Translations under genes and position numbers: made by a program
The notes under the pieces: model-generated
Database searches by the model: none
The model's input: the letters and a program-made list of their open reading frames with translations, nothing else
Told to the model about the DNA's origin: nothing
NCBI RefSeq assembly: GCF_004664715.2
Contig: NC_051071.1
Span: 36,205,530-36,269,529 of the forward strand
Reading direction: 5' to 3'
DNA from: Peromyscus leucopus
Taxonomy: Eukaryota > Chordata > Mammalia > Rodentia > Cricetidae
Length of the DNA stretch: 64,000 nucleotides
Shown here: one piece after another, positions 45,850-58,590 of the stretch
Layout: every line of letters starts with the position of its first letter
Numbering within the stretch: position 1 is the first letter of the stretch

Positions 45850-46925
45850 TCACCCCTACTGACTAGCATTTATGGTTCTGGAAGCTACTTTGCCCAGAAG
45901 TGGAAGAGAAAAGTAATCATCAACATGACCCAGTTGATGCAAACCCTGTGATCTACAACTTTGACCTGTGTGCAAGGAAGACTGATACAATAGTGGCACA
46001 AATCTTACTGGAGTAACCAACTACTCTTGGATTGAATTTAAGGCCCACTCCATGAGATAGAACCCATATCTGGCACTGCTAAAGTGACCAAGAACCTGAG
46101 ACTAGAATGCTTATGGGCCATAGGGAAAAACACACTATTATTATTTTGCTAAAAAACATAGCAACAAAATTACTCCTAATGACATATTTTTATAGAACAA
46201 AGCACTACTTAACCCTTAGCAAAGAATCTCTTCCTTGCAGTAGATGGAATTTAACACAGAGATCCACAACTGGACAGTATGTAGAGAGTGAGAGACTTGG
46301 AGCACTCAACCCTAAATGATATGTCTATCAAAACCTTCCCTTCAAAACTCAGAGATCTCTGTGGACGAAGAACCAGAAAAATTTAAGAGGCAGAGGTTGT
46401 GGGCGACATCAAGGAAACAGAATCATCCAAACACAATGGGGCTGATGTACATACAAATTCTCAGAGACTGTGACAGCATGCACAAGGCCTGTACAAGTTC
46501 AAACCAAACAGAATCCCAGCACAGAGAAAGGAAAGTTGACACAAAGTCCTATCCCTAGTTAATAAACTATGTGTGATCACTTCCTGCTGGGAAAGGGAAA
46601 GTCAGTTTAAATTTTCTCCAGTGCAGTGTCACTGGGTACATCAAACTCACTCTGGGGCAGCCCTCATGCCAAAAGTAGTTGGACAACACAAAAAGGACTC
46701 TATGGTTTTCTGTGTGTGTACTTTTTTGTTTGTTTTGGTAGTTTTTCTCATATTGAATTTTGTTTGTTTGTTTTGATTTTTTATTTTTCTGGTGCTTTTG
46801 TTATTGTTGTTGTTGCAAAAGAGAGAAAGAAAATGCAGTTGGATATATGGAAAGGTAGGGAGGACCTAGGAAGAACTGAGGGAAAGGAAAGAGTATTATC
46901 AAAATACATTGTATGAAATTCAAAT
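45850..46925 (+). mobile_element. Lx-type LINE-1 3' UTR
   Basis: Forward tail: 'aggcccactccatgagatagaaccc', 'gaccaagaacctgagactag', 'agagatctctgtggacgaagaacc', ending 'gtagggaggacctagg' and 'aaaatacattgtatga'. No coding part. Confidence 0.7.
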
Positions 46926-46959
46926 CCTACATCTCTCTGTAAGAGCATCAGTACTGTTT

Positions 46960-47406
46960 TTTTTAATTAAGAAATTTTTTATTTATTCCTCATACCAACC
47001 ATAGATTCCCCCCTTATCCCTCCTCCTGTTCTCCCCGAGTCTTCCCCCTCACCCCCCTCCCCGAGTTGAAGGTATGACCTCCCATGGGGAGTCAGCAAAG
47101 GCCGACGCATTAAGCAGAGGCAGGGCCAAGCCCCTCTTCCTGAAGCAAGGCTGTGCAATGTGTCCCACCATAGGCAATAGGCTCCAAAAAACCAGTTCAA
47201 GTACCAGGGATAGATCCTATTCCCCATGTCAGAGGCCCCTCAAACAGACCAAGCTATGCAACCTGTCTCGCCCATGCAGAGGGCAGAGTCCAGTCCCATG
47301 CAGGCTCCACAGCTGTCGGCCCAAAGTTCATGAGTTCCCACTGGCTTGGTTTGGTTGTATCTGTAAGTTTCCCCATCATGGTTTTGATGCCCCTTGCTTA
47401 TAGAAT
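46960..47406 (-). mobile_element. LINE-1 3' UTR fragment
   Basis: Reversed 3' end of the same L1 class as at 8.2 kb: 'cccccgagt'-type C-rich block, 'gacctcccatggggagtcagcaaagg', 'caggccaagc', 'gttcatgagttcccactgg'. GC-richer than its surroundings. Confidence 0.65.
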
Positions 47407-47631
47407 CCCTCTTCTCTTAACCAATGAGCCATCACCCCTGGCCAACACTCTTTTATTTTAAAGCTTCTGTAATGAAAACGTTGTGGTTCTGACTTCAGAT
47501 TAGACATGTCCCTAAAAATCCATTCATCAGAGTCCTAGAAATAAACCCACAAGTTTCCTTTTAGCTAATTTATTTTGCACATGGTTGCTGAAATAAATTG
47601 TCCAATGAAGAATGAAAAGTGATTTTTTTGT

Positions 47632-47850
<219 letters not shown>

Positions 47851-48134
47851 ATGAAGTACTTTGGGCTGAAATTGTTTTTCCCTAAATGTTAAGTAGGCAT
47901 TCTACCAACTGAGGTTCAACTGTAGCCCATGAACATCTTTTAAACAATAATTTATTTGGGTAAATATCATAGAAAAACATCATAGCAAACCCACAGGCCA
48001 AAAGAAAAAGAAGCAGGAGAAATAATTTGACTTTTTTTAAGATCCCTCATGGCCAATCAGAACCTCAAATGTGAAATCAAGGAGCACAGACAAAACATGT
48101 CATCAAAGACCAGTCTCTATTTAACAGAAGGAAT

Positions 48135-48215
48135 AAAAGATACTCTGGACTGGGGAGATGAGTCAGCATATATGTGTGCTTGTGGCTAGAGGATAGAGTG
48201 TGTTTGAGGGGAAAT
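48135..48215 (+). repeat. Short B2/B3-like SINE head
   Basis: 'ggactggggagatgagtcagcat' is the tRNA-like 5' end. Truncated. Confidence 0.4.
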
Positions 48216-48429
48216 GGATGTATTCTTAAACAAATTACTTATGTCCAAATAGAACTTTTTTTCTTTACGCCTGTTAGCCAAGCTCAGATGATGATAACAG
48301 TCAGATTACTGGAACTATCAGTGTATAACCAATGTTATTTTCTTGACCTAGTAATGTCCTTGTAATTCATTCAGCTGTACACTTAGAATTTACACACTTT
48401 TCTGTATCTATGTTTTACTTAAAAATAAA

Positions 48430-48625
48430 AGGCCTAAATAACTTTTTTAATTTTATACATTTATTTACATGTGTATGTATGAATACCTGTATGAGGGGAA
48501 CTGGGGAGGTCAGAAGCTCCTGGAGCTGGAATTTACAGGCAAATGTGCATCATCTGACAGGGTGCTGACCAAGTCTTCTGAAAGAGTAACAAGTGCTTTT
48601 AACCACTGAGCTCTCTCCAATCCCT
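48430..48625 (-). repeat. B3 SINE
   Basis: Reversed: 'ctgaaagagtaacaagtgct', then 'ttaaccactgagctctctcc', is the tRNA-like head. 'ggtcagaagctcctggagctgg' is the B3 body. Confidence 0.75.
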
Positions 48626-48629
48626 AAAT

Positions 48630-49195
48630 AATTTAAAATAATGTTAAAAATGAACATCCATAACAAAAAGAAGCAGTCTAGAAGTTTCCGGTGGTTTCCT
48701 GTTGCAGTAGTGACAAGTGGGTGGGACTAAGTAAATAAATGTCTGAAACATTTAGAAATTTTCATTGCAACAAGGACTGGAAGTTACCAAGTTCACTCTT
48801 ATTTGTTGACCCTAACTCTGAATCTTGAAGTGTAAATATATCATTTTTAGCACCAGGAGATGCTACAAAACTAAAAAGAGATCATAGGGTGCAAGGTAGA
48901 ATTCAAGAAGGAGTTCGAAAAAGCATGCTGTGAAGGAGGGAGTGGAAAAAATGGAGGTGACTTATCTGGGGAAAGGGAAGAAAGGGAAATACAGGTAGAG
49001 GAGAAGAGAAGTAGAATAAGTAATTATAAAGATGTCTGGAAAAGCCATGAGGGTTATAGTTATGTTGATAGAAAACCATGTATATACAAGTACATGTATA
49101 TACATATAGTTTTTGAATGAAGTTATACCATATAGGGTGATAATGTTCTCATAAATGTCACCCACCATGTGATAAAAAATCCCAGGGGCAGACAT
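48630..49195. other. No recognised feature
   Basis: Unassigned sequence. The 117-codon reverse frame at 48962-49315 runs into the neighbouring repeat and shows no domain. Confidence 0.4.
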
Positions 49196-49199
49196 GAGA

Positions 49200-50080
49200 A
49201 ACTTACTTTCCAGTTGTTGGTTAGAGGAATCTAACAGCCCTCCAACACTATATTGGTGATTGTTGTCCATACATTTAAGACAGAAGACTTGGAGGAATGG
49301 AACTAGAACTGACATGGAATCCTCCTTCCTGAGGACTAGCTCAAGAAGGAGCTATGCAATCTGCTGTCCTGCCTGTGAACCACAATCATGACCAGAATAG
49401 TAAGATATCCTGCGAAGTGTAGCAGCACTTATACCCTGGCAGTGATGAAAAGCTGTCAAGGTTGGACATAAGGCTCACTCAATAGGAGGAATTCATGCCT
49501 AGAACTATAAATCTAGCCCACCCCCTGTGGTTGGTGAGGCTACTGACACTGGAGGAGAAATGATCAGTGATTCTTCCCTAAACCAGTATAATTTATAATT
49601 TCCTACTAAATATTTACCCCCAAATACTCACAGATAGGTGTGGTTTCTCACTCTTCATCTACGAAGCTTGTTTTTACAGCAGATCAAGACCTTTACAGAG
49701 AGCTACAACTGCTCAAAATGCAGAAAACAACAGGTCATGAGGGACTCAGTCTGGGTTAACCTATCTACAACACAACCTCTATACCTTAAGTCTCAAGGAA
49801 CACTTCAGAAAAGGGTGTGGAAAGACAACAAAAGACAGAATAACCAGACATCTGTAGCAAGATACTGTCTTCCATGTATGACACCCAGGAAATCCCAACA
49901 ATATGGTTGCCTAAACAAGACCTGAGCTATAACAACAATAGTTGACAAAGGAACACAATTGGGGGAAATCTGGCAAAGCCTCAGCCCTAGATAAAGAGTT
50001 ATGGGTAGTTAATGACAGCTAAGACAGGAAAAACCAGTCTTTTCCAGGGACCAGATTCAGATCATTTTCATATTCCCAAC
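49200..50080 (+). mobile_element. Lx-type LINE-1 3' UTR
   Basis: 'ggaggagaaatgatcagtg', 'acagagagctacaactgctcaaaatgcag', 'aaggaacacttcagaaaaggg' and 'gatactgtcttccatgtatgacac' have the Lx tail order. Non-coding. Confidence 0.5.
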
Positions 50081-50148
50081 ACTTAGCTATAAACATATAT
50101 ACATATGAGCAACATTAAATGAACTTGGCAGATTGTATTTGTAAATTC

Positions 50149-50237
50149 TCTCTCTGTCTCTCTGTCTCTATCTCTCTCTCTGAGTCTCTCTGTCTCTGTC
50201 TCTGTCTGTCTCTCTTTCTGTGTGTGTGTGTGTGTGT
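50149..50237. repeat. (CT)n / (TG)n microsatellite
   Basis: Imperfect CT and CTGT blocks into a short TG run. Confidence 0.93.
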
Positions 50238-50479
50238 CTGTGTCTGTGTTTATACCAATAACAATTAATGAGATAATGAATTTGAAAAGAAGGGGCTGCA
50301 GGAGGAGCTGAAAAAAGGAGAGGAAGGGAGACAAAGAAGTAAATATAGTACTCATATATAAAATTCTCAAAAATAAGTTTAAAACAATCTTTTAAAGACT
50401 TGGAGGTAAATTGGAAGGGAAGATGTGATAGGATTACTTTTAGCTTCTCTCTCTCTCTCTGTGTCTATCTCTGGTTTAT

Positions 50480-50615
50480 AGAGACAGGGTTCCCTTGTGT
50501 AGCCCTGACTGTCTTGCAGTTTGTGCTGTAGACCAGGCTGGCTAGGAACTCAGAGGTCTATCTGCTTCTGCCTCCAACATGCTGAGATTAAAGGCACATG
50601 CCACTATGTCTGCTA
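50480..50615 (-). repeat. B1 SINE
   Basis: Reversed: 'gagacagggttcccttgtgtagccctgactgtct', 'gtagaccaggctgg', 'tgctgagattaaaggcaca'. The middle block differs from the 24-kb copies, so an older subfamily. Confidence 0.75.
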
Positions 50616-50637
50616 CACTCCACATTGGGTACCAGAT

Positions 50638-50986
50638 GTTGCATGAGTTCTAATTGGTCTTAATAAAAACCCAGAGCCAGGTATGAGGGTAAATGCTGAA
50701 AGATCAGAGATACAGAGCAGCAAACCAGTAGTTCTTACCTTTATGAAATTCTCAGCTGAAAGAAGCCCAAGCTCCTGTCTCCACCTGTCTTATATTTCTC
50801 TCTCCACCCAGCCATATCACTTCTTGTCTCCACCTCTTTGGTGCTGGGATTGAAGGCATGAGATCCCAAGTGCTAGGATCAAAAGCATGTGCCAGCACTG
50901 CCTGGACTCTATAGCTAACTAATGGCTGGGTTCTGCACTCTGATCTTCAGTCAAGCTTTATTTGTTAAATCAAGATATCACCACAA
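50638..50986 (-). mobile_element. Solo LTR (type A-related)
   Basis: Minus-strand start TGTGGTGATATCTTG, with 'aacaaataaagcttgactgaag' and end in CATGCAACA. It contains two B1-like blocks ('gctgggattgaaggcatg' and 'ctaggatcaaaagcatgt'). Confidence 0.65.
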
Positions 50987-51246
50987 CTCCCAGCTTAACT
51001 TTGTTAATTGATGTTTTTTCACAACAAGCAGGTGTGATTTAAGCAGGTGATAACTGGTGAGTTTCCCAAAATATTGGCTCTAAGAAATCTTAAAGCCCCC
51101 CCCCCAACTAAGTTTATCAAATAGTTGGTTATCTGCATGCTGAAGCTCACAAGATTTGTCTATTAGGATATCCTGTTTCTATCTTCATATATGTTTGCCC
51201 TGAATCTTTGTTCCCTTCTCCGTATACCTAAATGAGACTGTTCTGT

Positions 51247-51771
51247 TGTGTGAAATACTAATTTTTAAGATGTGTTACATTTGTTTATGCTTTAGAGTAT
51301 TTGTTTAATGATGTAAAGATGTGTTGCATTCTTTTATGTTGCATTTGTTTAATTCTGTGAAGCTGTGTTACTTTGCCTGTCTAAAACATCTGATTGATCT
51401 AATAAAGAGCTGAACAGCTAATAGCCAGGCAGGAGAAGGGATAGGTGGGCCTGGCAGGCAGAGAGAAAAATAGAAGGAGACATCTGAGAAGGCAGCTAGG
51501 AGCAGGATAAGGAGGAGGACTCCAAGGTCCAGCCACCCAGCTACACAGGAAGTGACAGAGTAAGAAATAAAGAAAGGTATGCAGAAATAGAGAAAGATAA
51601 AAGCCCAGAGGCAAAAGATAGGATAATTTAAGTTAAGAAAAACTGGATAGAAATAAGCCAAGCTAGGGCTGGGCATTTGTAAATAATAATAAGACTGTGT
51701 GATTTATTTGGGAGCTGGGTGGTGGGCCCCCAAAGAGTAAACAGCAAAGGAGTGAAAAACAACCAACAACA
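51247..51771 (+). mobile_element. 5' LTR type B
   Basis: About 525 bp: 'ctaataaagagctgaac', 'gccaggcaggagaa', 'aagttaagaaaaactgg', end CAACCAACAACA. AATAAA near 51400. Confidence 0.85.
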
Positions 51772-51774
51772 TTT

Positions 51775-51795
51775 TGGAATGCCAATGTGAGGCTC
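51775..51795 (+). promoter_or_regulatory. Degenerate Lys-type primer binding site
   Basis: TGGAATGCCAATGTGAGGC three bases after the LTR. It resembles TGGCGCCCAACGTGGGGC with several changes. Confidence 0.5.
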
Positions 51796-53988
51796 AAATA
51801 TGCAACTAGCTAGGGCCTGAGAAAGCAGAAAAACAAGAAAATCAACAATAAAAAAAACCAACAAAAAATGAATATGGCTCTTTTAAGAAGTTCTGTCTTA
51901 CAGCTGAGCACTGAACAGTCTTTTTCACACTAAATAGAAGCAAAAACCTCAGTCAAAAACGCCTGCCACAGTGCAGGGTGGCCAGCATTCCATAGCTGGG
52001 TGCCGAATGCAGTCCCTGGTCAATGGCAACTCTGACTAGACCTCAAGCTTTAGGCTGGGCTTTCATGACCCTTAGAGTAGGGCGGAGCCAGGCAACAGAG
52101 CCATGTGGAGGACCCAGTTGTACCTTAGCATTTAAAGTTTGCTCACATGGTCAAAAAAGCTAGAAGATATGCAGTAAAAGAGGTCCAAATGGAAAAAACT
52201 CTAAAGTTTCCAGTGCATCTTACAATGTGTGTAGGCTTAAGAAAAAAAGAAAAGGGGTACGGACAGTCATAGAAAGAATAGTTGAAATATAATAAGGTCT
52301 TTAAAGAGAGAAGCACAAAGGAAAAAAGAAAAAACCACATAGAGATGGATAAACACAGGAAGTCTGGATCCTGTATATTTTGAATTGATTTTGAATGTTT
52401 TGATGCTGAAGGACAAAAGACAGTTGCTAGGAAACATGGTATTGTGAACAGCTGCAAAATGGAACCAACCTAGATACTTTAGGGCTATACTTAAAAAAGA
52501 AGTAAAAAAAGTGTTTGTCAAATGAAAGTCAAAAATGTTTTAGAGAAGAGGTTTTGCTTTTGTTTCCACAAGAAAGAAGAGGCTGTGGATTCATTCCAGG
52601 TTAATATAGATAAAGTTTAACCAAGGGAAACTTCCTGACATTTGACAAGTGATACGTATCACCAAAGGTTATAGTTATAGCCTTCCCAGGATTTGGTCAA
52701 TATCTCAAACTTTCTCAGGGACCCTTAAAGATGTCTTTGCCCACAGACAACAGGAAACAGTCTGGAGAACACAACACTCACATTTCCAAGAGATAGGTTG
52801 GTTGGTCTTTGGTTATTTGGTGGGTTATGGATGTTTGTTATCATGTAGGGGAATATAGAAATATAGGATGAAGAAACCACTATTAATCTCAGATATTTTG
52901 CTTTGTCATGACTTTTTGTATATTGATACAAATTTAAAGTTACTTTTGTAATTATATGTTTCTACTCTTGCTTGGGGTATTGTACTTATGCAACTCATTT
53001 TAAAATGCAATGTATAATTAAGAAATGAGGTTAGTAGTTAATTCATAATAATTAAACTTGCAGTCACATTAGGTATATTTTCAAGATTAAAAAGCTATAT
53101 TTTAGACAGAGAGATGATTTTCAAACACTTTAAAGACCTATAGAATATGGCATTTAAAATGTTTTATTAATGAAGGAATTTTCATAACAATGAGACACAT
53201 CTGTTCCTGGAGGCACAAGTCTGCTTCATAAAAGGATGATAAGCATTGAAAAAACTCCATATGAAGTTTGCTTTCAATGTGGCAAGGCTATCCATTTGGA
53301 CAGGAAACTGCTTTGCCTGGACTATCTCACAGTATGCTATATAAACTGAATATGCAGGATCCACAGGAAAGTGACTGCTGAACATTTTCAAGACAAGGTA
53401 GGACAGTCCTTCATAGTTTGTGGTTCAGAAGAGTCTGCCAGATATTCTGTAGGGCACAGAGGAAAGGAACTGATGATCTTTGCTTATGAAGGACAGTCCT
53501 TCAAATTTCCTGCTTCACTAAAAACTCTGTCAGATGCACTAGGCCTGTAGGCTAAAGATAGATCCCCCCACTCTGCAGAGGAAATTTGGGTAACTGTTGA
53601 GTCAGATGTCTGTCATTTATATAGGTTTGGAAGTTGCTTGCAATGCATTTCCTGTTAACTCACATAATATTAGATCCTTCTTGGGTCTTTGATGGAGTTG
53701 AAGACTAGGTAGTTATAGTTGCAGTTGAAGTTGAAGACTAGGTAAGTATAGTTGCAGCTTTCCTTCATTAGGATAAAAAATAATCTAGGTATAAAACTTT
53801 GGATAGGATAGAATATAATAGATATTTTAGATAGTATAGATATTGGAGTATTTTCTTTAAATTTGCCAAACACAAATGGATTGGACGTTGTGAATGTAAT
53901 CCTTACTTGATAATTGTTCTTATTGTATATAGTCTTACTATGTTTAAGTTAAAAACTTTTATTTTTTTATTTAGACAAAAGGTGGAAA

Positions 53989-54511
53989 TGTTGTGAAATA
54001 CTAATTTAAGATGTGTTACACTTGTTTATGCTGTGGAACATTTGTTTAATGATGCAAAGATATGTTGCATTCCTTTATGTTGCATTTGTTTAACTCTGTG
54101 AAACTGTGTTACTTTGTCTGTCTAAAACACCTGATTGGTCTAATAAAGAGCTGAACAACTAATAGCCAGGCAGGAGAAAGGATAGGTGGGGCTGGCAGGC
54201 AGAGAGAATAAATAGGAGGAGAAATGAGGGAAGGAATCAGGAGCAGGATAAGGAATCCAGAGGCCAGCCACCTCGCTATACAGCAAGGCAAGGAGTAAAA
54301 AGTAAAGAAAGGTATACAGAAATAGAGAAAGGTAAAAGCCCAGAGGCAAAAGATAGACAGGATAATTTAAGTTAAGAAAAACTGGATAGAAATAAGCCAA
54401 CGTAAGGCCAGATATTTATAAGTAATAATAAGACTGTGTGATTTATTTGAAATCTGGGAGGTAGGACTCCAAAAACCAAAGAGCCAAAAGAGTAAAAAAC
54501 AACCAACAACA
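53989..54511 (+). mobile_element. 3' LTR type B
   Basis: Starts TGTTGTGAAATAC after 'gacaaaaggtggaaa', and is collinear with the 51.2-kb LTR. The two differ at many positions, so this insertion is much older than the 29.8-kb provirus. Confidence 0.85.
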
Positions 54512-54519
54512 ATTCTGTA

Positions 54520-55460
54520 AATGTAGTAAGAACAAATTCCAATTCTTATTTATAGTCAGGTTAGTTCTGGTGGGTTCTATCCCCTGGGGTGCAGCAGAAG
54601 AAAGAAAGTAGAATAAAGTTCATGCTGAGCAAAGATAAATGCCCCTAGCATTTTCTAGCAGCATGGTGATTTACCACCTCTTTTAGGGTTTCCTTATCCC
54701 CATTCACACCTCTTTAAATAGGTTCATTATAAAATGCTACTTAATTGGGCCTTCTGAGTGTACCTTCTGTTTCCTGTCAGGATCTTAAGTGATTTGGTAA
54801 TTGACAAAAGTGGTCCTAGGAAACATCCTTAAAATAGGTTCTGAGGTTGGGTAGCTCCCATATTTGAGGCACTCACAGAGAGCCTTTTTGCTTTGGGAAA
54901 TGGGACACTGATAATCTCTGGCATGTTGTGACATCGTGATTGGTATAATAATCACTGGTGGTGGCGTAAGATAAAGTGCAGATGCAATGAAGGCGTTGGG
55001 AGATCAAGTGGCTGTGGCACTTAGTCACTATGGCAACAATGGCTATTATAAAGACTGTAGCAGGAGGAGACAAAATAAAGGTCTGCTTCTGAACATGAAT
55101 GAAAAATCAGGAAGCTCCTATGGAAGCTTTAAAAGGGTGCTTTATCTCCAGTAGCCATGGAGCAGATATGAATGAGAAAAATCAAGTCCAAGGGCTGAAG
55201 GTAATTGCACAGCTGTGAAGTCCAACTATCTGAAAAGCCAGCCAGCTATCTCAATGCCAAAATAAAGGTACTCATAGGAAAAGAATATGACCTTAAACAT
55301 TTGGCCATACAGAGGAAAGGATAAGAATTTTGAACTTCCAAATCCAAGTGTTTCACCTGAGATCTGAAAGGTGATGCATGTATTTAAGAACCTGAGGGAT
55401 GGGATTCATATGCCAAAGCAAAGATGATAGGGGTCCCAGCTTAAGGGTATCCTGAAGTTA
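54520..55460. other. No recognised feature
   Basis: Unassigned sequence. Confidence 0.45.
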
Positions 55461-55467
55461 ACATGAT

Positions 55468-55645
55468 GTAGTAGTGTGACTGTCAACCCTGGTTGACATC
55501 AGAGTCACCAAGGAGACTTTGAAAAACATCCCTGTATAAAGCCCACTCATGGGGAGAATGTTAGTCTGTTATTCTGAAAGACTTCTGGGCACTGGGTCTT
55601 GAAGCTCCCTAGGTGACTCTACAGTACAGCTAAGCCTGGAAATAA
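55468..55645. mobile_element. MER5A-like hAT DNA transposon relic
   Basis: Terminal parts 'tgtcaaccctggttgacatcagagtcacc' and 'aagctccctaggtgactctacagtacagctaagcctgg' are near-complementary ends, the arrangement of MER5-type hAT-Charlie non-autonomous elements. These are pan-eutherian and long dead. Confidence 0.5.
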
Positions 55646-55649
55646 CTGT

Positions 55650-56570
55650 GAATAAAAAATAGAATCAAAAAGATTTAGAAGATGAGAATAATAAAGTAGA
55701 TTTACTATTTGTTTCTTTTCAGTTTCTTTCTATTTCCAGGAAGGGGCCTGTAAGACACTTCCCTTAAGAAAGTATCTTTGAATTTCTCAGAGGTATTTAT
55801 TTGTTTTACAAACCAAACATGATTGGTAGTACAATAGAATGGTCTCCATAATTCAGGAGGAATAATGATGTGTCCGAATACTAGAGGTCAGATAAAGGGC
55901 CCCAAAATAAGATACAAGGTGCTTAAAATCACATTAGTAAGTCATTTGGAGAACTAGCCATCAATACTTTGACCCACATTAACCTGTGTCAGTAGCTTAC
56001 TGGTCTCTACTCCCTAAGAATGAAATAGGTATTCAGTCTACTGGAATAGAGCTTAATATATAAAAGCATCCAAGTTTTAGCCCTAACTTACAAATCTCAT
56101 TCACACTATCAAATTGAGAACTGATAGCTTCTTATTCAGGGGAAGAATCCACAATCCCACAGCTCTTGCACCGAAAAGGGAAGGGTTTCCTTTGAGAAAA
56201 TTTGCAACTTATCTATTGATTAAGTGTTATTCACAAATATTTCATCATAATACCTTTCACCATTTACCAGGATGGCCATGAACTGGAAAAAGGGAAACTT
56301 CAGAAGCCCTTTCAGTTACAGTCTCTGAACTGCAGCTGATTACCAGTCTGGTCCACTACTAGTGAATATTTGTACATATCAGAGTATAGTTGGAAACTTG
56401 AGCATTTCCTTATGATGCAGTTTTTGTGTGAGTTCTTCCTGTAGGATAAAACAAGAAGATACTTCTGAAACTTTATTTACTGCCAAGACAGTAAACTTAA
56501 AGCAATAGTTCATCCTTAGAGAAATGCAGAAGTAAGTGACCATCATATACTACAAAGATGTAGAGTAAGG
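55650..56570. other. No recognised feature
   Basis: Unassigned sequence. Confidence 0.45.
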
Positions 56571-56571
56571 G

Positions 56572-56650
56572 ATATATATGTGTGTGTATGGTGTGTATAT
56601 GATATATATATATATGTATCATATACACATATATGTATTAACATATATTT
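56572..56650. repeat. TA/TG-rich low-complexity run
   Basis: Alternating TATATG and GTGTAT units, partly self-complementary. Confidence 0.8.
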
Positions 56651-56906
56651 GAAGTTATATTTTTTTTTCAACTCACATCTGTGTCTGATATAAAATCAAA
56701 AGAACCTTAAGGAATTGACTTTGGATCATTAAACAAAAAACTTAAGCATTACTGCTTTTATCAGCTAATTTTATATGCACTATATTTTTTTTACTGAAGA
56801 AAATATAATCCCTGTCACTTGAAGTATTTCTCAAAGTGTGGCTTTTGACTAAATGGCATACTTTTCACTACAAATAATACTAGAAATATGAATTTTTGAG
56901 TGCCAC

Positions 56907-56948
<42 letters not shown>
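56907..56948. repeat. (AC)n microsatellite
   Basis: Uninterrupted AC array. Confidence 0.97.
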
Positions 56949-56951
<3 letters not shown>

Positions 56952-56954
56952 AGA

Positions 56955-57385
56955 AATTCTAGATGTGAAGTCCCAAATTGCTCTTTTAACAAACATTCAA
57001 TGTACTCAATGCTTCCCATCACAATTTTATAAAATTCTTCCCCTCCCCATCCATCAGGGAAAAACAAATATGAAAAAAATGAGGTTAGAAATTAATCTAC
57101 AGTATTTTCCTTCATTATATAAACTTAGAACTTAAGTCTATTCTTGTCTCATAAAACATTACACTGATCTTGACACTGGTGGCCTTGTGTTGAATATATA
57201 AGGGGAAACCAGCATTAGATGCCTGATTAAGATATAATAGGTTCAATGTAGAGAGATAAACTCTTTGAAAGTTCAAAAGCCTGAAACAACCAAACAGATA
57301 GACTGAGGAAGTATATAAAGAGAATAAAACAGAATATTTTATGTAAAGTTAAAAGAGGAATTACTGAAACATGTACCTAATATTA
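56955..57385. other. No recognised feature
   Basis: Unassigned sequence. Confidence 0.4.
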
Positions 57386-57389
57386 TTAT

Positions 57390-57960
57390 AATAATTTTTA
57401 TTCTTTGAAAATACATACACTTATACAATGAAATATACTCATTTCCACCCAATTATCCCATTCAAAACCTCCACATCACTTCTGATGCACCTCCTTACCA
57501 AGTACAACTCCATGCCTTTTCTTTTTGCTGATTTGTGTAAATAACTTACTATTTTCAATAAGTACTGGTTTTGGGACATGGAGGTGCAACCATTCATTAG
57601 AACATGAGAAACCTACCAGTAGCCATACTACAAAGAACAATGACTATCCCTCCTCCAGCAGCAGTCACATACCTGGAGTTCCTAGGTAAGCGGTGGGTCC
57701 TGGCTAATACTTTCCATCTATGCTGGAAATGTAGCTGGTTTTATCTTGTGCAGATTTTGTGCCAGTAGCCAATAGCCAAGTCATTTCCAGAAGACAGCAT
57801 ATCACTTTTTCCCATCCTTGTGCTCTTGTATTATTTCCAACTCTTCTGAAATGATCCCTAAGCCTTGAGTTGGGGAGAGTAGGATTGGTATTGGTAAAGA
57901 TGTTCCATTTAGAGCTGAGTACTCAGTCTCATATATATAAGTATTTTGACCAATTATGAA
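57390..57960 (-). mobile_element. Lx-type LINE-1 3' UTR
   Basis: Reversed: 'acatggaggtgcaaccattcattag', 'cagcagcagtcacatacctgg', 'ttccagaagacagcat', 'ctgaaatgatccctaagccttgagttgggg', 'gttccatttagagctgag'. This is the standard Lx tail order. Confidence 0.65.
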
Positions 57961-57964
57961 TCTT

Positions 57965-58588
57965 TTCACTGACTGCTACTATGAAGTTTCAGGTCTAAAG
58001 CATCCCAGGCCCTAGGTTATATCTTGTCCTCACCCTAGTTTTGCAACTCCTACCAAGAGTTTTAAACTCCCCCACGCTGTATGGGCCTTAAGTTGAATCA
58101 AATCTCACCTTTCCCCCCTTTAAAAGACATAAAACTTGTTGGACCTTTTAAAATTACTGAAACTGACTTTACTACACATAGGTATGATCATCTGGTTCAC
58201 ATATCAGCTTATCCATTACACATTCAGGGTGTCTTGGGGAATGAGTTAAAACAGATTCTGCAGTATGTCTGGGCTCCAGGCAAAATATGATCCAACTTGA
58301 GTCTTATGATCAGAAGTTGTTCAGGAAGACAAAGAAGTTACATGGAAGGAGCTTCTGTGAATTATCTAAAGGAGCATTACTGCAGAACTCTTCCATTTTG
58401 TGTAAGATTACTTTAGTGTTCCCTACCAAAAAATGTATCTCCATTAAAAATCAACTTTGTAGTTACAACTGGCTACTTGCCAAATGGACACCCAGAAATA
58501 TATGAAAAACAGTCAAATTTTAACCTAACCTTTACATTTTCTTTTCCTTTTATAAGGTCCCTTGGGCCATGCTGGAAAATCAAGGATT
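57965..58588. other. No recognised feature
   Basis: Unassigned. Frames at 58081-58290 and 58287-58505 are short and unrecognised. Confidence 0.4.
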
Positions 58589-58590
58589 GC

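Larger units (their letters stand above)
51247..54512 (+). mobile_element. Internally deleted class II ERV with two type B LTRs
   Basis: Total about 3.3 kb. 5' LTR about 51247-51771, degenerate PBS near 51775, internal 51.8-53.98 kb, polypurine tract, 3' LTR 53989-54511. TTCTGT at 51241-51246 recurs at 54513-54518 and is a probable target duplication. If the LTR start is instead set at 51244 (TGTTGTG) the duplication is lost. Gag and most of pol are absent. A degraded trace of the pol 3' end remains near 52545-52620. Likely mobilised in trans. Confidence 0.8.
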